Source: Morganella morganii (GTDB lineage: Bacteria > Pseudomonadota > Gammaproteobacteria > Enterobacterales > Enterobacteriaceae). From it: a DNA stretch of 64,000 nt. The stretch's first letter is position 1; each line of letters begins with the position of its first letter. Below the pieces are notes generated by a model. That model had not been told where the DNA came from and did no database searches. It saw nothing but the letters and a program-made list of their open reading frames with translations. A program made the translations under genes and the position numbers. Shown here piece after piece: positions 47,453-57,820 of the stretch. The DNA lies in assembly GCF_003996855.1 (NCBI RefSeq), contig NZ_NRQY01000001.1, forward strand, positions 2,843,537 to 2,907,536, read 5' to 3'.

Positions 47453-49342
47453 TTATGCACTCCGCCGCAGAAGGCCCTGCTTTTTCAGCCAGACCAGCAG
47501 AATGGAGATAGCCGCCGGTGTGATACCGGAGATCCGCGACGCCTGGCCGATCGAGGTCGGTTTGTGGTCGTTGAGTTTCGCCACCACTTCGTTGGAAAGC
47601 CCGGTCACCTGTTTGTAATCAAGATCAACAGGCAGCGTGGCGTTCTCATTACGCAGCTGGCGCTGAATTTCGTCCTGCTGGCGGGAGATATACCCCTCGT
47701 ATTTCACCTGGATTTCCACCTGTTGTGCCGCTTCCGGTGAATTAACACCCGGCGCAAAATCACTCAGGGTCATCAGACGGTTATAGTCCATTTCCGGGCG
47801 GCGGAGAAGATCTTCACCGGTCGCTTCTTTGGAAAGCGGCGTGTTCAGGATCGCGTTGATCTCTTTCACGCTTTCGGATTGCGGGTGAACGCGGATATCT
47901 CTCAGGCGCTGACGTTCTTTCTCGATCAGCTCCATTTTTTCACTGAAGTGTGCCCAGCGTACGTCATCCACCAGCCCCAGTTCACGGCCGGTTTCTGTCA
48001 GACGGGCATCTGCGTTGTCTTCACGCAGCATCAGGCGGTATTCCGCCCGTGAGGTAAACATCCGGTACGGCTCTTTGGTGCCGAGTGTGCACAGGTCGTC
48101 CACCAGCACGCCGATATAAGCCTGATCACGGCGCGGGAACCAGCCTTCCTGATCAGCAGAATAACGGGCGGCATTCAGACCGGCCAGCAGCCCCTGAGCA
48201 GCAGCTTCCTCATAACCGGTGGTGCCGTTGATTTGTCCGGCAAAGAACAGACCGTGCAGGTATTTGCTTTCCAGTGTCTGTTTCAGGTCGCGCGGGTCAA
48301 AGAAATCATACTCGATAGCATAGCCCGGACGCATAATCCGTGCGTTTTCCATACCTTTCATCGAGTGAACAATCTGCATCTGCACATCAAACGGTAAGCT
48401 GGTGGAGATACCGTTCGGGTAAATTTCATTGCTGGTCAGGCCTTCCGGCTCCAGAAAGATCTGATGCTGGTTACGATCCGCAAACCGCATCACTTTATCT
48501 TCGATAGACGGGCAGTAGCGCGGGCCGATCCCTTCGATCACACCGGCATATATCGGGCTGCGATCGAGGTTATTGCGGATCACCTCATGGGTTTTTTCAT
48601 TGGTGTAGGTGATATGGCACGGCATCTGTTCAGGATGCTCTTCCGCACTGCCCATGAAGGAGAATACCGGCATCGGGTTGTCACCAAACTGTGGTGTCAG
48701 CTGAGCGAAATCGATAGTCCGTGCATCAATACGTGGCGGAGTCCCTGTTTTCAGACGCCCGACACGCAGCGGCAGTTCACGCAGGCGGTGTGACAGTGAG
48801 ACTGACGGCGGATCACCGGCACGGCCGCCGCTGTAGTTTTCCAGTCCGATATGAATTTTGCCGTCCAGGAATGTCCCGACCGTCAGTACAACCGATTTGG
48901 CTCTGAATTTCAGCCCCATACGGGTCATTGCACCGGTAACGGTATCGTTTTCAACGATAAGATCTTCAACCGGCTGCTGGAAAATCATCAGGTTAGGCTG
49001 GTTTTCCAGTGCGGTACGAACTGCCAGACGGTAAAGTACACGGTCAGCCTGAGCACGGGTGGCATGGACTGCCGGTCCTTTGCTGGCGTTCAGGGTTCTG
49101 AACTGAATACCGGCACGGTCAGTGGCATGTGCCATCAATCCGCCGAGTGCATCGATCTCTTTAACCAGATGTCCCTTACCGATCCCACCGATAGCAGGGT
49201 TGCAGGACATCTGACCCAGAGTGTCGATATTGTGAGTCAGTAAAAGTGTTTGACGGCCCATACGTGCCGCTGCCATTGCAGCTTCAGTACCGGCGTGGCC
49301 ACCGCCGATAACAATGACGTCAAAATGATCCGGATAAAACAT
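47453..49342 (-). CDS. mnmG: tRNA uridine-5-carboxymethylaminomethyl modification enzyme MnmG
   Basis: FAD-dependent partner of MnmE in wobble-uridine modification. 629 residues. FAD loop [19 protein letters not shown] (about 12-30), GIA2 motifs [22 protein letters not shown] and [17 protein letters not shown], and a C-terminal helical domain that binds MnmE. The gene sits immediately left of oriC, reading away from it, as in E. coli where it is gidA. Confidence 0.98.
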   Translation of the reverse strand: MFYPDHFDVIVIGGGHAGTEAAMAAARMGRQTLLLTHNIDTLGQMSCNPAIGGIGKGHLVKEIDALGGLMAHATDRAGIQFRTLNASKGPAVHATRAQADRVLYRLAVRTALENQPNLMIFQQPVEDLIVENDTVTGAMTRMGLKFRAKSVVLTVGTFLDGKIHIGLENYSGGRAGDPPSVSLSHRLRELPLRVGRLKTGTPPRIDARTIDFAQLTPQFGDNPMPVFSFMGSAEEHPEQMPCHITYTNEKTHEVIRNNLDRSPIYAGVIEGIGPRYCPSIEDKVMRFADRNQHQIFLEPEGLTSNEIYPNGISTSLPFDVQMQIVHSMKGMENARIMRPGYAIEYDFFDPRDLKQTLESKYLHGLFFAGQINGTTGYEEAAAQGLLAGLNAARYSADQEGWFPRRDQAYIGVLVDDLCTLGTKEPYRMFTSRAEYRLMLREDNADARLTETGRELGLVDDVRWAHFSEKMELIEKERQRLRDIRVHPQSESVKEINAILNTPLSKEATGEDLLRRPEMDYNRLMTLSDFAPGVNSPEAAQQVEIQVKYEGYISRQQDEIQRQLRNENATLPVDLDYKQVTGLSNEVVAKLNDHKPTSIGQASRISGITPAAISILLVWLKKQGLLRRSA

Positions 49343-49714
49343 GATAAACCTTCATTACAAAATGCAGTAGCGCATCGGGGGAGAGAATATAACTCAACTC
49401 TTGCCATCTGACCATGAGCGGTAAAGACGCAGGTAATTATATAAAGATCTTTTTATTTAAAGATCTCTTTATTAGATCTTTTATTAGGATCGTGATCCTC
49501 TGTGGATAAGTGATAAATCCTCATAAAGATCATAAAACTGTAAAGGATCATTTCCTGTGAAGTACCGTTGATCCTGTGACGTATAAGCTGGGGGCAAAAC
49601 GGGTACTTATTCACAGGGCCTGGCGGAGAGTGATCTTATACAGTGAATAACTACGGGTTGATCGCTGGTTGATCCCAGAGTTATCCACAGTTGATCGCTG
49701 TTTTTATCAGCAAA
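49343..49714. other. oriC: Chromosomal replication origin oriC
   Basis: Lies between mnmG and mioC, the classic enterobacterial position. Three AT-rich 13-mers beginning GATCT run in tandem at 49446-49458, 49462-49474 and 49475-49487 (the unwinding element). DnaA boxes follow: TGTGGATAA at 49501-49509 (R1), TTATTCACA at 49607-49615 (R2-like), AGTGAATAA at 49642-49650 (R3-like) and TTATCCACA at 49681-49689 (R4). There are at least 12 GATC sites from 49446 to 49696 for Dam/SeqA. GTATAAGCTGGG at about 49580-49591 matches the conserved stretch in E. coli oriC. Confidence 0.97.
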
Positions 49715-50158
49715 TCAGAGTAAATTTTTCCATTCTTCGATCCAGATCTCAGCCGGATCTTCAGGAATCTCGTGTTTCTGAATATCTATTTCGAGTGATT
49801 GACCGATTTTTTTGGCACCCAGAGAGGTAAGCAGGGCGTCCAGTGTACGGATTGCACCGCAGAAGGTGTCATATTCACTGCTGCCGATCCCGATAGCGCC
49901 GTAACGGACGGTACTGAGATCAGGCTTCTGCTCACGAAGAGCATCGGCAAACGATTGTATATTTTCGGGGAGATCACCGGCACCGTGTGTGGAGGTGACA
50001 ATTAACCAGGTACTGTTCTGCTGCGGCACGTCGTCCGCTTCCGGCCCGTGCTGCACATCCGTGGTAAAACCGGCGTTTTCCAGGATTTCGGCAACATGTT
50101 CAGCTACATATTCTGCGCTGCCCATAGTGCTGCCGGTGATAAGAGTGACTGTGGTCAT
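49715..50158 (-). CDS. mioC: FMN-binding protein MioC (flavodoxin-like)
   Basis: A 147-residue flavodoxin. The FMN phosphate loop is TLITGSTMGSAEYVAEHVAEIL at the N-terminus and STHGAGDLPENIQ near residue 55-68; GIGSSEYDTFCGA follows. In E. coli it is needed for biotin synthase activity in vitro, and its transcription runs into oriC. The same layout is seen here, since it reads leftward into the origin. A DnaA box TGTGGATAA lies upstream at 50217-50225, in its promoter region, so DnaA probably represses it. Confidence 0.95.
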   Translation of the reverse strand: MTTVTLITGSTMGSAEYVAEHVAEILENAGFTTDVQHGPEADDVPQQNSTWLIVTSTHGAGDLPENIQSFADALREQKPDLSTVRYGAIGIGSSEYDTFCGAIRTLDALLTSLGAKKIGQSLEIDIQKHEIPEDPAEIWIEEWKNLL

Positions 50159-50216
50159 GATGATCCCCTGCTGTAAAGAGCCGCTATTGTACGCTGTGAA
50201 ACAGCTGGGATCTACC

Positions 50217-50225
50217 TGTGGATAA
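50217..50225 (+). promoter_or_regulatory. DnaA box in the mioC promoter region
   Basis: A perfect TGTGGATAA, 59 bases upstream of the mioC start and between mioC and asnC. The equivalent E. coli site lets DnaA repress mioC transcription before initiation. Confidence 0.75.
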
Positions 50226-50246
50226 TGTGGTTATAAGAATTTTTTC

Positions 50247-50708
50247 TTACGGGCGGATCGTCCGTATGATCGGGTTTTGTAAGGAGATCAGGGTTTCAGT
50301 GGACTGTATCTCATCAATACTCTGGATCTTGTTGATAAGTACGTCCTGCAAAGATTCTATTGTTTTGCACATCACCTTTATAAAGATGCTGTACTGACCG
50401 GTGGTGTAATAGACTTCCACCACTTCATCCAGCTTATCGAGTTTTTTGAGAGCGGCAGGGTAATCTTTGGCGCTTTTCAGGATGATGCCGATAAAGCAGG
50501 TCACATCAAATCCCAGATGTTTTTCACTGATATCGACCCGGGTGCCGGTGATAATACCCGCCTGTTTCATTTTCTCGACCCGGACATGAATGGTACCGGG
50601 ACTGACGGCAAACTTTTTCGCTAATTCAGCATAAGGTGTGCGGGCATTCGCCATTAAAGCGTGAAGTATGTCACGGTCCAGATTGTCGATCTGATAAATT
50701 TCGGCCAT
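50247..50708 (-). CDS. asnC: AsnC, Lrp-family regulator of asnA
   Basis: Asparagine-responsive activator of asnA. 153 residues: N-terminal winged helix-turn-helix (LDRDILHALMANARTPYAELAKKFAVSPGTIHVRVEKMKQAGII, about 9-52) and C-terminal RAM ligand domain (GFDVTCFIGIILKSAKDYPAAL... VMCKTIESLQDVL). Divergent from asnA across 163 AT-rich bases, the standard arrangement. Confidence 0.96.
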   Translation of the reverse strand: MAEIYQIDNLDRDILHALMANARTPYAELAKKFAVSPGTIHVRVEKMKQAGIITGTRVDISEKHLGFDVTCFIGIILKSAKDYPAALKKLDKLDEVVEVYYTTGQYSIFIKVMCKTIESLQDVLINKIQSIDEIQSTETLISLQNPIIRTIRP

Positions 50709-50871
50709 TTTATGTCCCTTAAATTAACGAAAATTCATTTTTATCATCATAAAAATGAATTTTATAAATAGCAAAGGGTATTTTTGCTAAAGAATATTGA
50801 ATTTATACCCCATTCTGTTGCTTAATCTATTTCACAGGCAATACATGTTCCGCATATCAAGGATTATTATC

Positions 50872-51864
50872 ATGGAAAAATCATTCATCCGACAGCAGCA
50901 GCAAATCAGTTTCGTGAAGTCATATTTCTCACGTCTGCTGGAAAAACAACTGGGCCTTATTGAAGTCCAGGGGCCAATCTTAAGCCGTGTGGGTGATGGT
51001 ACTCAGGATAATTTATCCGGCAGCGAGAAAGCGGTTCAGGTGAAAGTTAAATCATTGCCGGGCTCAACCTTTGAAGTCGTACATTCACTGGCTAAATGGA
51101 AACGTAAAACCTTAGGGCGTTTTGATTTCCTGCCGGGTCAGGGTCTGTACACCGACATGAAAGCGTTGCGTCCTGATGAGGATCGCTTAACCCCAATCCA
51201 TTCTGTCTATGTTGATCAGTGGGACTGGGAAAAAGTGATGGCAGATGAGGAGCGCACGCTGCCTTATCTGAAGCAGACAGTGAGTAAAATATATCAGACA
51301 ATAAAAGAAACAGAACTTGCAGTAAGTAAGGAATTTGGTCTGACACCGTTCCTGCCGGACCAAATTCATTTTATTCACTCTGAAGAGCTGCTTGCGCGTT
51401 ACCCCGATCTGGATGCCAAAGGTCGTGAACGCGCCATCGCGAAAGAACTGGGTGCCGTATTCTTAATCGGCATCGGCGGTAAATTATCTCACGGTGAGTC
51501 CCATGATGTCCGCGCGCCGGATTATGATGACTGGACCACCGAGAACAGTGACGGCTACAAAGGGCTGAACGGGGATATCCTCGTGTGGAACCCGGTATTG
51601 CAGGATGCGTTCGAGTTATCCTCAATGGGTATCCGTGTCGACCCAGTTACCCTGGCGCGTCAGCTGGATCTGACCGGCCAGCAGGTGCGGATGGAGCTGG
51701 ACTGGCACAAATCGCTGGCAGCCGGTGAAATGCCGCAGACTATCGGCGGCGGGATCGGTCAGTCACGTCTGGTGATGTTACTGCTCCAGCGCAGCCATAT
51801 CGGCCAGGTACAATGCAGTGTGTGGGCACCGGAAGTGCGCGAAACCATCACTGATATGCTGTAA
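50872..51864 (+). CDS. asnA: Aspartate-ammonia ligase (asparagine synthetase A)
   Basis: Makes asparagine from aspartate, ammonia and ATP. 330 residues, class II aminoacyl-tRNA-synthetase-like fold. Signatures: [60 protein letters not shown], and the C-terminal [27 protein letters not shown] 50872 (MEKSFIRQQ) is chosen for the AAGGA upstream and the family length; the open frame extends 25 codons further without support. Its stop is 28 bases from convergent viaA, with a GGTGAGCC/GGCTCACC hairpin between. Confidence 0.97.
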   Translation: MEKSFIRQQQQISFVKSYFSRLLEKQLGLIEVQGPILSRVGDGTQDNLSGSEKAVQVKVKSLPGSTFEVVHSLAKWKRKTLGRFDFLPGQGLYTDMKALRPDEDRLTPIHSVYVDQWDWEKVMADEERTLPYLKQTVSKIYQTIKETELAVSKEFGLTPFLPDQIHFIHSEELLARYPDLDAKGRERAIAKELGAVFLIGIGGKLSHGESHDVRAPDYDDWTTENSDGYKGLNGDILVWNPVLQDAFELSSMGIRVDPVTLARQLDLTGQQVRMELDWHKSLAAGEMPQTIGGGIGQSRLVMLLLQRSHIGQVQCSVWAPEVRETITDML

Positions 51865-51892
51865 TACATTGCTGTACGGTGAGCCCGGAGGC

Positions 51893-53347
51893 TCACCGCC
51901 TGAAACGGCGCAGCAGACGATTTTTTAAGCCGGTATCAAAACGCCAGATGTGATCAAAAATCCGCATGATACCGGGCTTTCCGTAATGGGACAGGGCTAC
52001 CGCATGGAAGCGGTGTTTTCCCTGCTGCTGTGAACGTTTAACCTGCTTTACCACTTCATCCGGCAGCCGCTGGGCAATAAAATCAGATATCACCACCACA
52101 TCCGCATCACGCCACTGCGGCGTTTCCAGCCGTTTTGCCGCTTCTGTCAGACAGGACGCCAGATCCGTTCCGCCTTTAAAACTCTGAAGCAGAAAGCGGG
52201 TCATCTGTTCGATACCGTCCGGGCCGAGAAAATCATAATGTACCTGTCCGGTGGAAAAGAGCATGACATGGCACTGCCGGTTATCGGCCATGGCAATTTT
52301 GACCAGAGCGAGACAAAATGCTTTGGCGCAGCGCTCGTTAAAACCGCCCATCGAACCGGAAGTATCGATACAGATAATGAAAGGACCTCGCGGCTGTTTT
52401 TCATCTTTATGATGAACGATCGGCCGCATCACCTGCCGCTCCTGCCAGTGATCGCCCTGTAACCGGTAGGTATACAGCTGTTTCTCGGCCAGCTTCCGGT
52501 AAAATTCCAGTTCCAGGCCGCTGATGCCGAGTAATGCCAGCTCTGCGGGCAGAAGACGCAGCACATCATCACTCAGCCCGACCCCGCTGACCTCTTCCGG
52601 GGTCTGATCCGGCACCAGCTCGGTTATGATGACCGGTTCTGTCACCGCACTGTCCTGAGGGACGGATTTTGCTGTCTGGCTGCGCCCCAGCAGCGAGGCC
52701 AGTTTTTCCAGTTCCGGCTGGGATTTTAAGAACTCACTGTAACGCAGCAGGAGATCATCTGCCGGTCCGGGCGATTTCAGTGATCCTTTCGCCAGATCCC
52801 ATAACTTGCCGGAAGCCTGTTCATTTTCACTGATGATCGGATCAAGATTGCCGCTCAGCGCCAGATGCTGCTGAAGTTCGGCGAGAATCTGCTCTTTTTC
52901 CTGCTCCAGAATCTCTTTGTGGTAAGCGGTGACCTGCAAAATAAGGCTGATACGCCAGCGCTGATTGAATAATATCTGATGGGAGGTGGTTTCCTGCTCA
53001 TCTCTGTGCAGGCGGTGTGCTTCCGGAGAGAACGGGGAGTTTATGTCCTCCAGCGCTTTGAGTATTTCCGGCAGATGACGGTAAAATTCTGTCCGGTCTG
53101 CGGCGGTGCTTTTCTGGTAAAGACGGAATTCATCCGCCAGTGCCGCCGGAACCAGGGCTTCTTTAACCCGTTCTTCCAGTGATTTGCGCCATGACGGCAA
53201 ATCAGTCAGTACCGCACGGCGCAAACGCGGGTGTTTTTCAAAAAACCAGGCCAGCTGCGGGGCGGCCAGCAGTGTCAGCAGGATCTCTTCAATCAGTTCC
53301 CCTTCATTGACTGCCAGCGTAACATCCAGTGCCGAAAGACTTAACAC
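51893..53347 (-). CDS. viaA: ViaA, von Willebrand A protein, partner of RavA
   Basis: Stimulates the RavA ATPase; together they chaperone respiratory complexes and sensitise cells to aminoglycosides. 484 residues: an N-terminal helical region (about 1-260) and a C-terminal VWA domain with a complete metal site (IDTSGSMGG about residue 325-332, [19 protein letters not shown]). The end [22 protein letters not shown] is family-typical. It overlaps the end of ravA by 7 bases. Confidence 0.95.
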   Translation of the reverse strand: MLSLSALDVTLAVNEGELIEEILLTLLAAPQLAWFFEKHPRLRRAVLTDLPSWRKSLEERVKEALVPAALADEFRLYQKSTAADRTEFYRHLPEILKALEDINSPFSPEAHRLHRDEQETTSHQILFNQRWRISLILQVTAYHKEILEQEKEQILAELQQHLALSGNLDPIISENEQASGKLWDLAKGSLKSPGPADDLLLRYSEFLKSQPELEKLASLLGRSQTAKSVPQDSAVTEPVIITELVPDQTPEEVSGVGLSDDVLRLLPAELALLGISGLELEFYRKLAEKQLYTYRLQGDHWQERQVMRPIVHHKDEKQPRGPFIICIDTSGSMGGFNERCAKAFCLALVKIAMADNRQCHVMLFSTGQVHYDFLGPDGIEQMTRFLLQSFKGGTDLASCLTEAAKRLETPQWRDADVVVISDFIAQRLPDEVVKQVKRSQQQGKHRFHAVALSHYGKPGIMRIFDHIWRFDTGLKNRLLRRFRR

Positions 53348-54852
53348 GGGGTGCTGCTCATCTGCTGAGTCAGTTTATCCAGACGCTCTGTCACCGGCAG
53401 GAAACTTTCCTCTATCTGCGCAATCCAGTCATCACTGACAAACAGTGCGGGCTGATGCTGTGCAAACAGCTGACGCTGCTGTACCAGAGTCTGACGAATC
53501 GCAAAAAGCTTATCCAGCCAGATTTGTGTTTGTGCCTCTGTCATCCGGGTTTCGGTATCTGCCGGGAACAGCGTACTGCTGCGCAGACTGACATCACGTA
53601 ATTCGAGCAGGCCGTTATCATTCACTGCGGCGGAAACGGATTGAGTAAACCCGATTCCGTTGAATTTTGCCGCAATGTGCTCCCCTTTATCAAAGAAGGT
53701 ATCAAAGGCACTGCGCTCAATAGTCACATGAGTAACTGTCATATCATGTAATGTCAGGGGATTATGTAAAAACAGGGTTACTGGGCCGGGCGGCAGGGTA
53801 TCCGGCAACGCATAACTGACTTTACGTCCGAAACGGGCATTGCTGCGGATAACCCGGAAGGCATCCTGCTGTTGCCGGGACTGCGTTTCCAGTATCCACT
53901 CCTGATAATATTTTTCCAGCTTCAGCAGCAGGCTGCGCTGCTGATAGGCCTGTTCGCACATCAGTTGTGTCAGCAGTTGCGGAACGGATTTCAGTGAGGA
54001 GGAATCATGCCACAGGCAATCTTTCAGCAAAATCAGGTCAAGGGGTGTGATACTGCTGTTTTCATTAAAAAATGCACTGGCCTGTAACAGCCGCAGGACT
54101 TTTTTCCAGCGCCGGTCTGAGATATACGGCGCGTTATCCAGCCGCTCAATCTGCTGACGCAGCTGATAAATCAGTTCAAATATCTGATCGGTCAGCACAA
54201 CACGGTCAATCTCTTCCTGCCACTGATGATATTCCTCATCGGTTACCTGTAAGTGCGCGGGGATCTGTTCATCCGATGCTCCCGGTGTGCTGATGAGCAT
54301 GGCGCGGAAGCTCTGTTTTTCCTGTAGTTTATCCAGCCATAAACGGATCAGCATCCGGTCATAGAGGGCTTCCAGACTGCTGTCGTTGTCCGGCAGTTCG
54401 TTGGAGGCGGCCACCAGCAGCCGCATCGGGATAGCACTTTCGCTGTCGCCGTTGCGGTATTTGCGTTCGTTAATTGCAGTCAGCAAAGTATTGAGGATAG
54501 CGGGACCCGCTTTCCAGATTTCGTCGAGAAACACGATTTCCGCATCCGGCAGATATCCCTGTGTGATGCGCTGATATTTCCCTTCATCTTTCAGTGCCTG
54601 AATGGAGAGCGGGCCGAAGATCTCCTCCGGGGTGGAGAAGCGGGTCATCAGATACTCAAAAGCCCGGGCGTCACTGAAAACCAGTTTCATCCGCCGTGCA
54701 ATCATACTTTTGGCGATCCCCGGCGGGCCGAGCAGAAAAACACTTTCCCCGCTGAGGGTTGCCAGTAAGCAGAGCCGGATGGCGTGCTGTCGTTCATACA
54801 GCCCGGATTCCAGATGGCGGCTCAGCCGGGCAATACGTTCAGAACGTTGCAT
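53341..54852 (-). CDS. ravA: RavA, MoxR-family AAA+ ATPase
   Basis: Hexameric ATPase that, in E. coli, binds the inducible lysine decarboxylase and ppGpp and acts with ViaA. 503 residues. Walker [10 protein letters not shown] at 42-50, Walker [32 protein letters not shown] (about 104-134), sensor AASNELP, then the helical, LARA-type beta and C-terminal helical regions. viaA overlaps its 3' end. I see no lysine decarboxylase gene in the window. Confidence 0.95.
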   Translation of the reverse strand: MQRSERIARLSRHLESGLYERQHAIRLCLLATLSGESVFLLGPPGIAKSMIARRMKLVFSDARAFEYLMTRFSTPEEIFGPLSIQALKDEGKYQRITQGYLPDAEIVFLDEIWKAGPAILNTLLTAINERKYRNGDSESAIPMRLLVAASNELPDNDSSLEALYDRMLIRLWLDKLQEKQSFRAMLISTPGASDEQIPAHLQVTDEEYHQWQEEIDRVVLTDQIFELIYQLRQQIERLDNAPYISDRRWKKVLRLLQASAFFNENSSITPLDLILLKDCLWHDSSSLKSVPQLLTQLMCEQAYQQRSLLLKLEKYYQEWILETQSRQQQDAFRVIRSNARFGRKVSYALPDTLPPGPVTLFLHNPLTLHDMTVTHVTIERSAFDTFFDKGEHIAAKFNGIGFTQSVSAAVNDNGLLELRDVSLRSSTLFPADTETRMTEAQTQIWLDKLFAIRQTLVQQRQLFAQHQPALFVSDDWIAQIEESFLPVTERLDKLTQQMSSTPC

Positions 54853-54962
54853 AAGACTCCCGTGAATTTACTGATGCAGTTTCTGCGTTTATAAACTAAA
54901 AAAGCTACCGCGTTTACTGCGTAAAATCACGTTTCTTCTGTTTTTTGCGCAAATAGTGATAA

Positions 54963-54987
54963 AAAATTGCCGGGGATACCGGCAATG
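54963..54987 (-). terminator. Rho-independent terminator after the LPMO gene
   Basis: ATTGCCGG (54966-54973) and CCGGCAAT (54979-54986) form an 8-bp stem with a 5-base loop. On the minus strand it is followed by a T6 run. It lies 8 bases past the LPMO stop. Confidence 0.85.
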
Positions 54988-54994
54988 CCGTTAA

Positions 54995-55570
54995 TCAGTC
55001 AAACCGGACATCAATCACCTGATAGAAACTGTTGGCGGTATCCGCGATTTCCCATACGCCGTAAATAACCTGATAGCCGCTCCGTTCCGGAATGGTGCAC
55101 TGATGTGTCACCGTCTGAGGCGGAGCCTGATTTTTACCGTCATAAGTACAGAATGGTTTGGGTTCAAATGAAGCGCGGGTCAGAGAGGCGCCCGGCTGCC
55201 AGTCCGGTTTGGTGATGTAGTAACGCCAGTTACGGGTTTTGTGGGCTGCGGTAATTTTCCAGGTGAACATGGCTGCTCCCGGTTTTACCGCCATCTTATG
55301 CCAGTTCTTAAGTTGGTCATCCAGCGGCAGAAAACGCTCAATACCACCACTGGCAAGCTGGCCGTCCGGCGGGAAGTCACCCTCCGGAAATCCGGATAAT
55401 GCTTCAATACTTTGTGGTTCCCATCGGACGGCACCACACATTTCGCCGGTATTTTTACCTTCCCGGCAATTTGCTGCCCGTGAAGCAGGTTCAGTGATAT
55501 AGCCGTGAGCAAACGCCTGTGAAGTCAGTAAGCAGAAAAGTATGCCGGCAAATGCCGTTTTTTTCATCAT
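54995..55570 (-). CDS. Lytic polysaccharide monooxygenase, AA10 family (chitin-binding protein type)
   Basis: Secreted copper enzyme that oxidatively cleaves crystalline chitin or related polymers. 191 residues with a Sec signal (residues 1-21, ending SQAFA). Cleavage exposes His22 (HGYITEPASRAANC) as the N-terminal copper ligand; the second His of the brace is in WKITAAHKTRNWRYYITKP. The PASRAANCR, EPQSIEALSGFP and FYQVIDV stretches and disulfide cysteines match Serratia CBP21-like enzymes. ATG 55570 has GGAG 8 bases upstream. It has no carbohydrate-binding module and no chitinase neighbour. Confidence 0.93.
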   Translation of the reverse strand: MMKKTAFAGILFCLLTSQAFAHGYITEPASRAANCREGKNTGEMCGAVRWEPQSIEALSGFPEGDFPPDGQLASGGIERFLPLDDQLKNWHKMAVKPGAAMFTWKITAAHKTRNWRYYITKPDWQPGASLTRASFEPKPFCTYDGKNQAPPQTVTHQCTIPERSGYQVIYGVWEIADTANSFYQVIDVRFD

Positions 55571-55816
55571 AAGGAAATCTCCGGTGCGGGGGGAAAAATA
55601 AACATAACAACACCTGGTGATGTTCTGCGATGTCATAACTTATCAGTGGTGTAATGGCTTTATAAAGAGTATGTCTGCCATAGGGTATTCAGGGGGTGAA
55701 TGAGTGATTTCAGCGGATAAACCACCGGATTGTCGTGAGTTTATCTGTCAGTGTAATTGAATCCATTCAGCTATAACTCATTCAATCAGTTATCTTTTTT
55801 ATTTAACATATTCATA

Positions 55817-55832
55817 AGCGAAACGTTTCGAT
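55817..55832. promoter_or_regulatory. Upstream RbsR operator (O1)
   Basis: AGCGAAACGTTTCGAT, one half-site base away from the perfect palindrome found downstream, and close to the E. coli rbs operator core CGAAACGTTTCG. It lies about 25 bases ahead of a candidate -35 (TTGAGT at 55857-55862). Confidence 0.8.
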
Positions 55833-55892
55833 CATCACATTTTTTATGGATGAACATTGAGTTTTCCCGTATTTTTCCTACCATGGTTTAAA

Positions 55893-55908
55893 AGCGAAAC
55901 GTTTCGCT
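55893..55908. promoter_or_regulatory. Downstream RbsR operator (O2) at the start of the rbs message
   Basis: A perfect 16-base palindrome AGCGAAACGTTTCGCT, directly before the GGAGG ribosome site (55911-55915) of rbsD. A plausible promoter TTGAGT (55857-55862), 16-base spacer, TACCAT (55879-55884) would start transcription inside it. Centre-to-centre distance to O1 is 76 bases, about seven helical turns. Confidence 0.85.
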
Positions 55909-55920
55909 CTGGAGGATTTT

Positions 55921-56340
55921 ATGAAGAAAGGGGCTTTACTGAACAGTGATGTCTCCGCGGTTATCGCGCGTCTGGGTCATACCGACCATATTACTGTTGC
56001 TGATGCCGGGCTGCCGATCCCGCCCGCCACACCGCGTATTGATCTGGCATTAACGCAGGGTGTGCCTGATTTTATGTCGGTATTTAAAGTCATTACTCAG
56101 GAGATGCAGGTGGAAGCCGCACTGATGGCGGAAGATATCCAGACGCATAACAGTGAGCTGCATGATGCTATCGTGGCACATCTGAAAGCACTGGAATTAC
56201 AGCAGGGTAATGTGATTCAGATTCAGTACGTGACTCATGCCTCTTTCAAATTACAGACACAAAACAGCCGTGCCGTGATCCGGACCGGTGAGTGCACACC
56301 GTTTGCCAATGTGATGCTGTTCTCCGGCGTGACATTCTGA
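55921..56340 (+). CDS. rbsD: D-ribose pyranase
   Basis: Converts beta-pyranose to beta-furanose ribose so that RbsK can phosphorylate it. 139 residues, the family length. N-terminal [34 protein letters not shown] with catalytic His, and the C-terminal [18 protein letters not shown]. First gene of rbsDACBKR with an ideal GGAGG site; the frame ends 7 bases before rbsA. Confidence 0.97.
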   Translation: MKKGALLNSDVSAVIARLGHTDHITVADAGLPIPPATPRIDLALTQGVPDFMSVFKVITQEMQVEAALMAEDIQTHNSELHDAIVAHLKALELQQGNVIQIQYVTHASFKLQTQNSRAVIRTGECTPFANVMLFSGVTF

Positions 56341-56347
56341 GGTGTCT

Positions 56348-57817
56348 ATGGAACCGTTACTTGAACTCAAAGGTATCGATAAAGCTTTCCCCGGTGTGAA
56401 AGCCTTATCCGGTGCCGCCCTGCGGGTCTGGCCCGGCAAATCCACCATGATGAAAGTGCTGACCGGGATCTACAAAAAAGATGCCGGTCTGATTCTGTTT
56501 CTGGGGCAGGAGCGTCAGTTTACGGGGCCGAAATCGTCACAGGAAGCCGGTATCGGGATTATCCATCAGGAACTGAACCTGATTCCGGAACTGACGATTG
56601 CAGAGAATATTTTTCTCGGCCGCGAGTTTACCGGTCATTTCGGCAACATTGACTGGAAAAAGATGTATGCCGAAGCGGATAAGTTACTGGCCCGTCTGAA
56701 TCTCGCTTACAGCAGTCACCGGCTGGTGGCGGAACTGTCCATCGGCGATCAGCAGATGGTGGAAATCGCCAAGGTGCTCAGCTTTGAGTCGAAAGTCATC
56801 ATTATGGATGAACCGACAGATGCCCTGACGGACACCGAAACCGAGTCGCTCTTCAGTGTGATCCGCGAACTGCGTGAGCAGGGCTGCGGGATTGTCTATA
56901 TCTCTCACCGTCTGAAAGAAATTTTTGAGATTTGTGATGATGTGACGGTATTCCGCGACGGCCAGTTTATCGGTGAAAAACCGGTGTCTGACCTGACTGA
57001 GGATACCCTGATTGAAATGATGGTCGGGCGTAAGCTGGAAGATCAGTATCCGCGTCTGAATCTGCCGTGCGGCAAAGAGAAGCTGGTGGTGAAAAACCTG
57101 AGCGGCCGCGACGTGCATGATATCAGTTTCACGCTGCATGAGAACGAAATTCTCGGCGTTTCCGGGCTGATGGGTGCCGGACGTACCGAACTGATGAAAA
57201 TTATTTACGGTGCGATGGCAAAAACCGGCGGTACTGTCGAAATGGACGGTAAAGTCTGTCAGATAAACTCACCGAAAGCCGGGCTGGATAACGGCATCGT
57301 GTATATCTCCGAAGACCGAAAACGTGATGGTCTGGTGCTGGGGATGTCCGTAAAAGAGAACATGTCACTGACGGCGCTGCCGTATTTCAGCAGCAAAACC
57401 GGACGTCTTAATCATAAAGAAGAGCATCTCACCGTCAGTGATTTTATTCAGCTGTTCAATATCAAAACCCCGGGTATGGATCAAATCATCGGATTTTTAT
57501 CCGGCGGTAATCAGCAGAAAGTGGCTATCGCCCGTGGTCTGATGACGCGGCCGAAAGTCCTGATCCTCGATGAACCGACACGCGGTGTGGATGTCGGGGC
57601 GAAGAAAGAGATTTATCAGCTGATCAATAAATTTAAACAGGAAGGCCTGAGTATCATCCTTATTTCGTCTGAAATGCCGGAAGTCATGGGGATGAGTGAC
57701 CGGATTATGGTCATGCACGAAGGGCGGATAAGCGGGGAATTTGCCGCGGAAGACGTCACTCAGGAAGCATTAATGGCCGCCGCAGTCGGCAAACAATATG
57801 GCGCAGGGCAGGAGTAA
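56348..57817 (+). pseudogene. rbsA: Ribose ABC transporter ATPase RbsA with N-terminal Walker A (P-loop) deleted in frame
   Basis: Tandem-domain ATPase that powers ribose import through RbsC/RbsB. 489 residues against 501 in E. coli; the frame is open throughout. The first domain reads [18 protein letters not shown] and then directly [17 protein letters not shown], so the dozen residues that normally lie between (including GENGAG of the P-loop) are missing. The break is between 56437 and 56438. The rest is normal: [26 protein letters not shown], signature [15 protein letters not shown], Walker [12 protein letters not shown]. The second domain has only the degenerate [10 protein letters not shown] loop (Arg for Lys), with [15 protein letters not shown] and [10 protein letters not shown]. 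Without the single canonical P-loop, transport is probably lost. Same-frame neighbours are intact. Confidence 0.88.
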
Positions 57818-57820
57818 GAT

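Noticed and set aside
51878..51897. The GGTGAGCC/GGCTCACC hairpin between asnA and viaA as a terminator
   Set aside because: No T-run follows on either strand, so I do not list it as a terminator.
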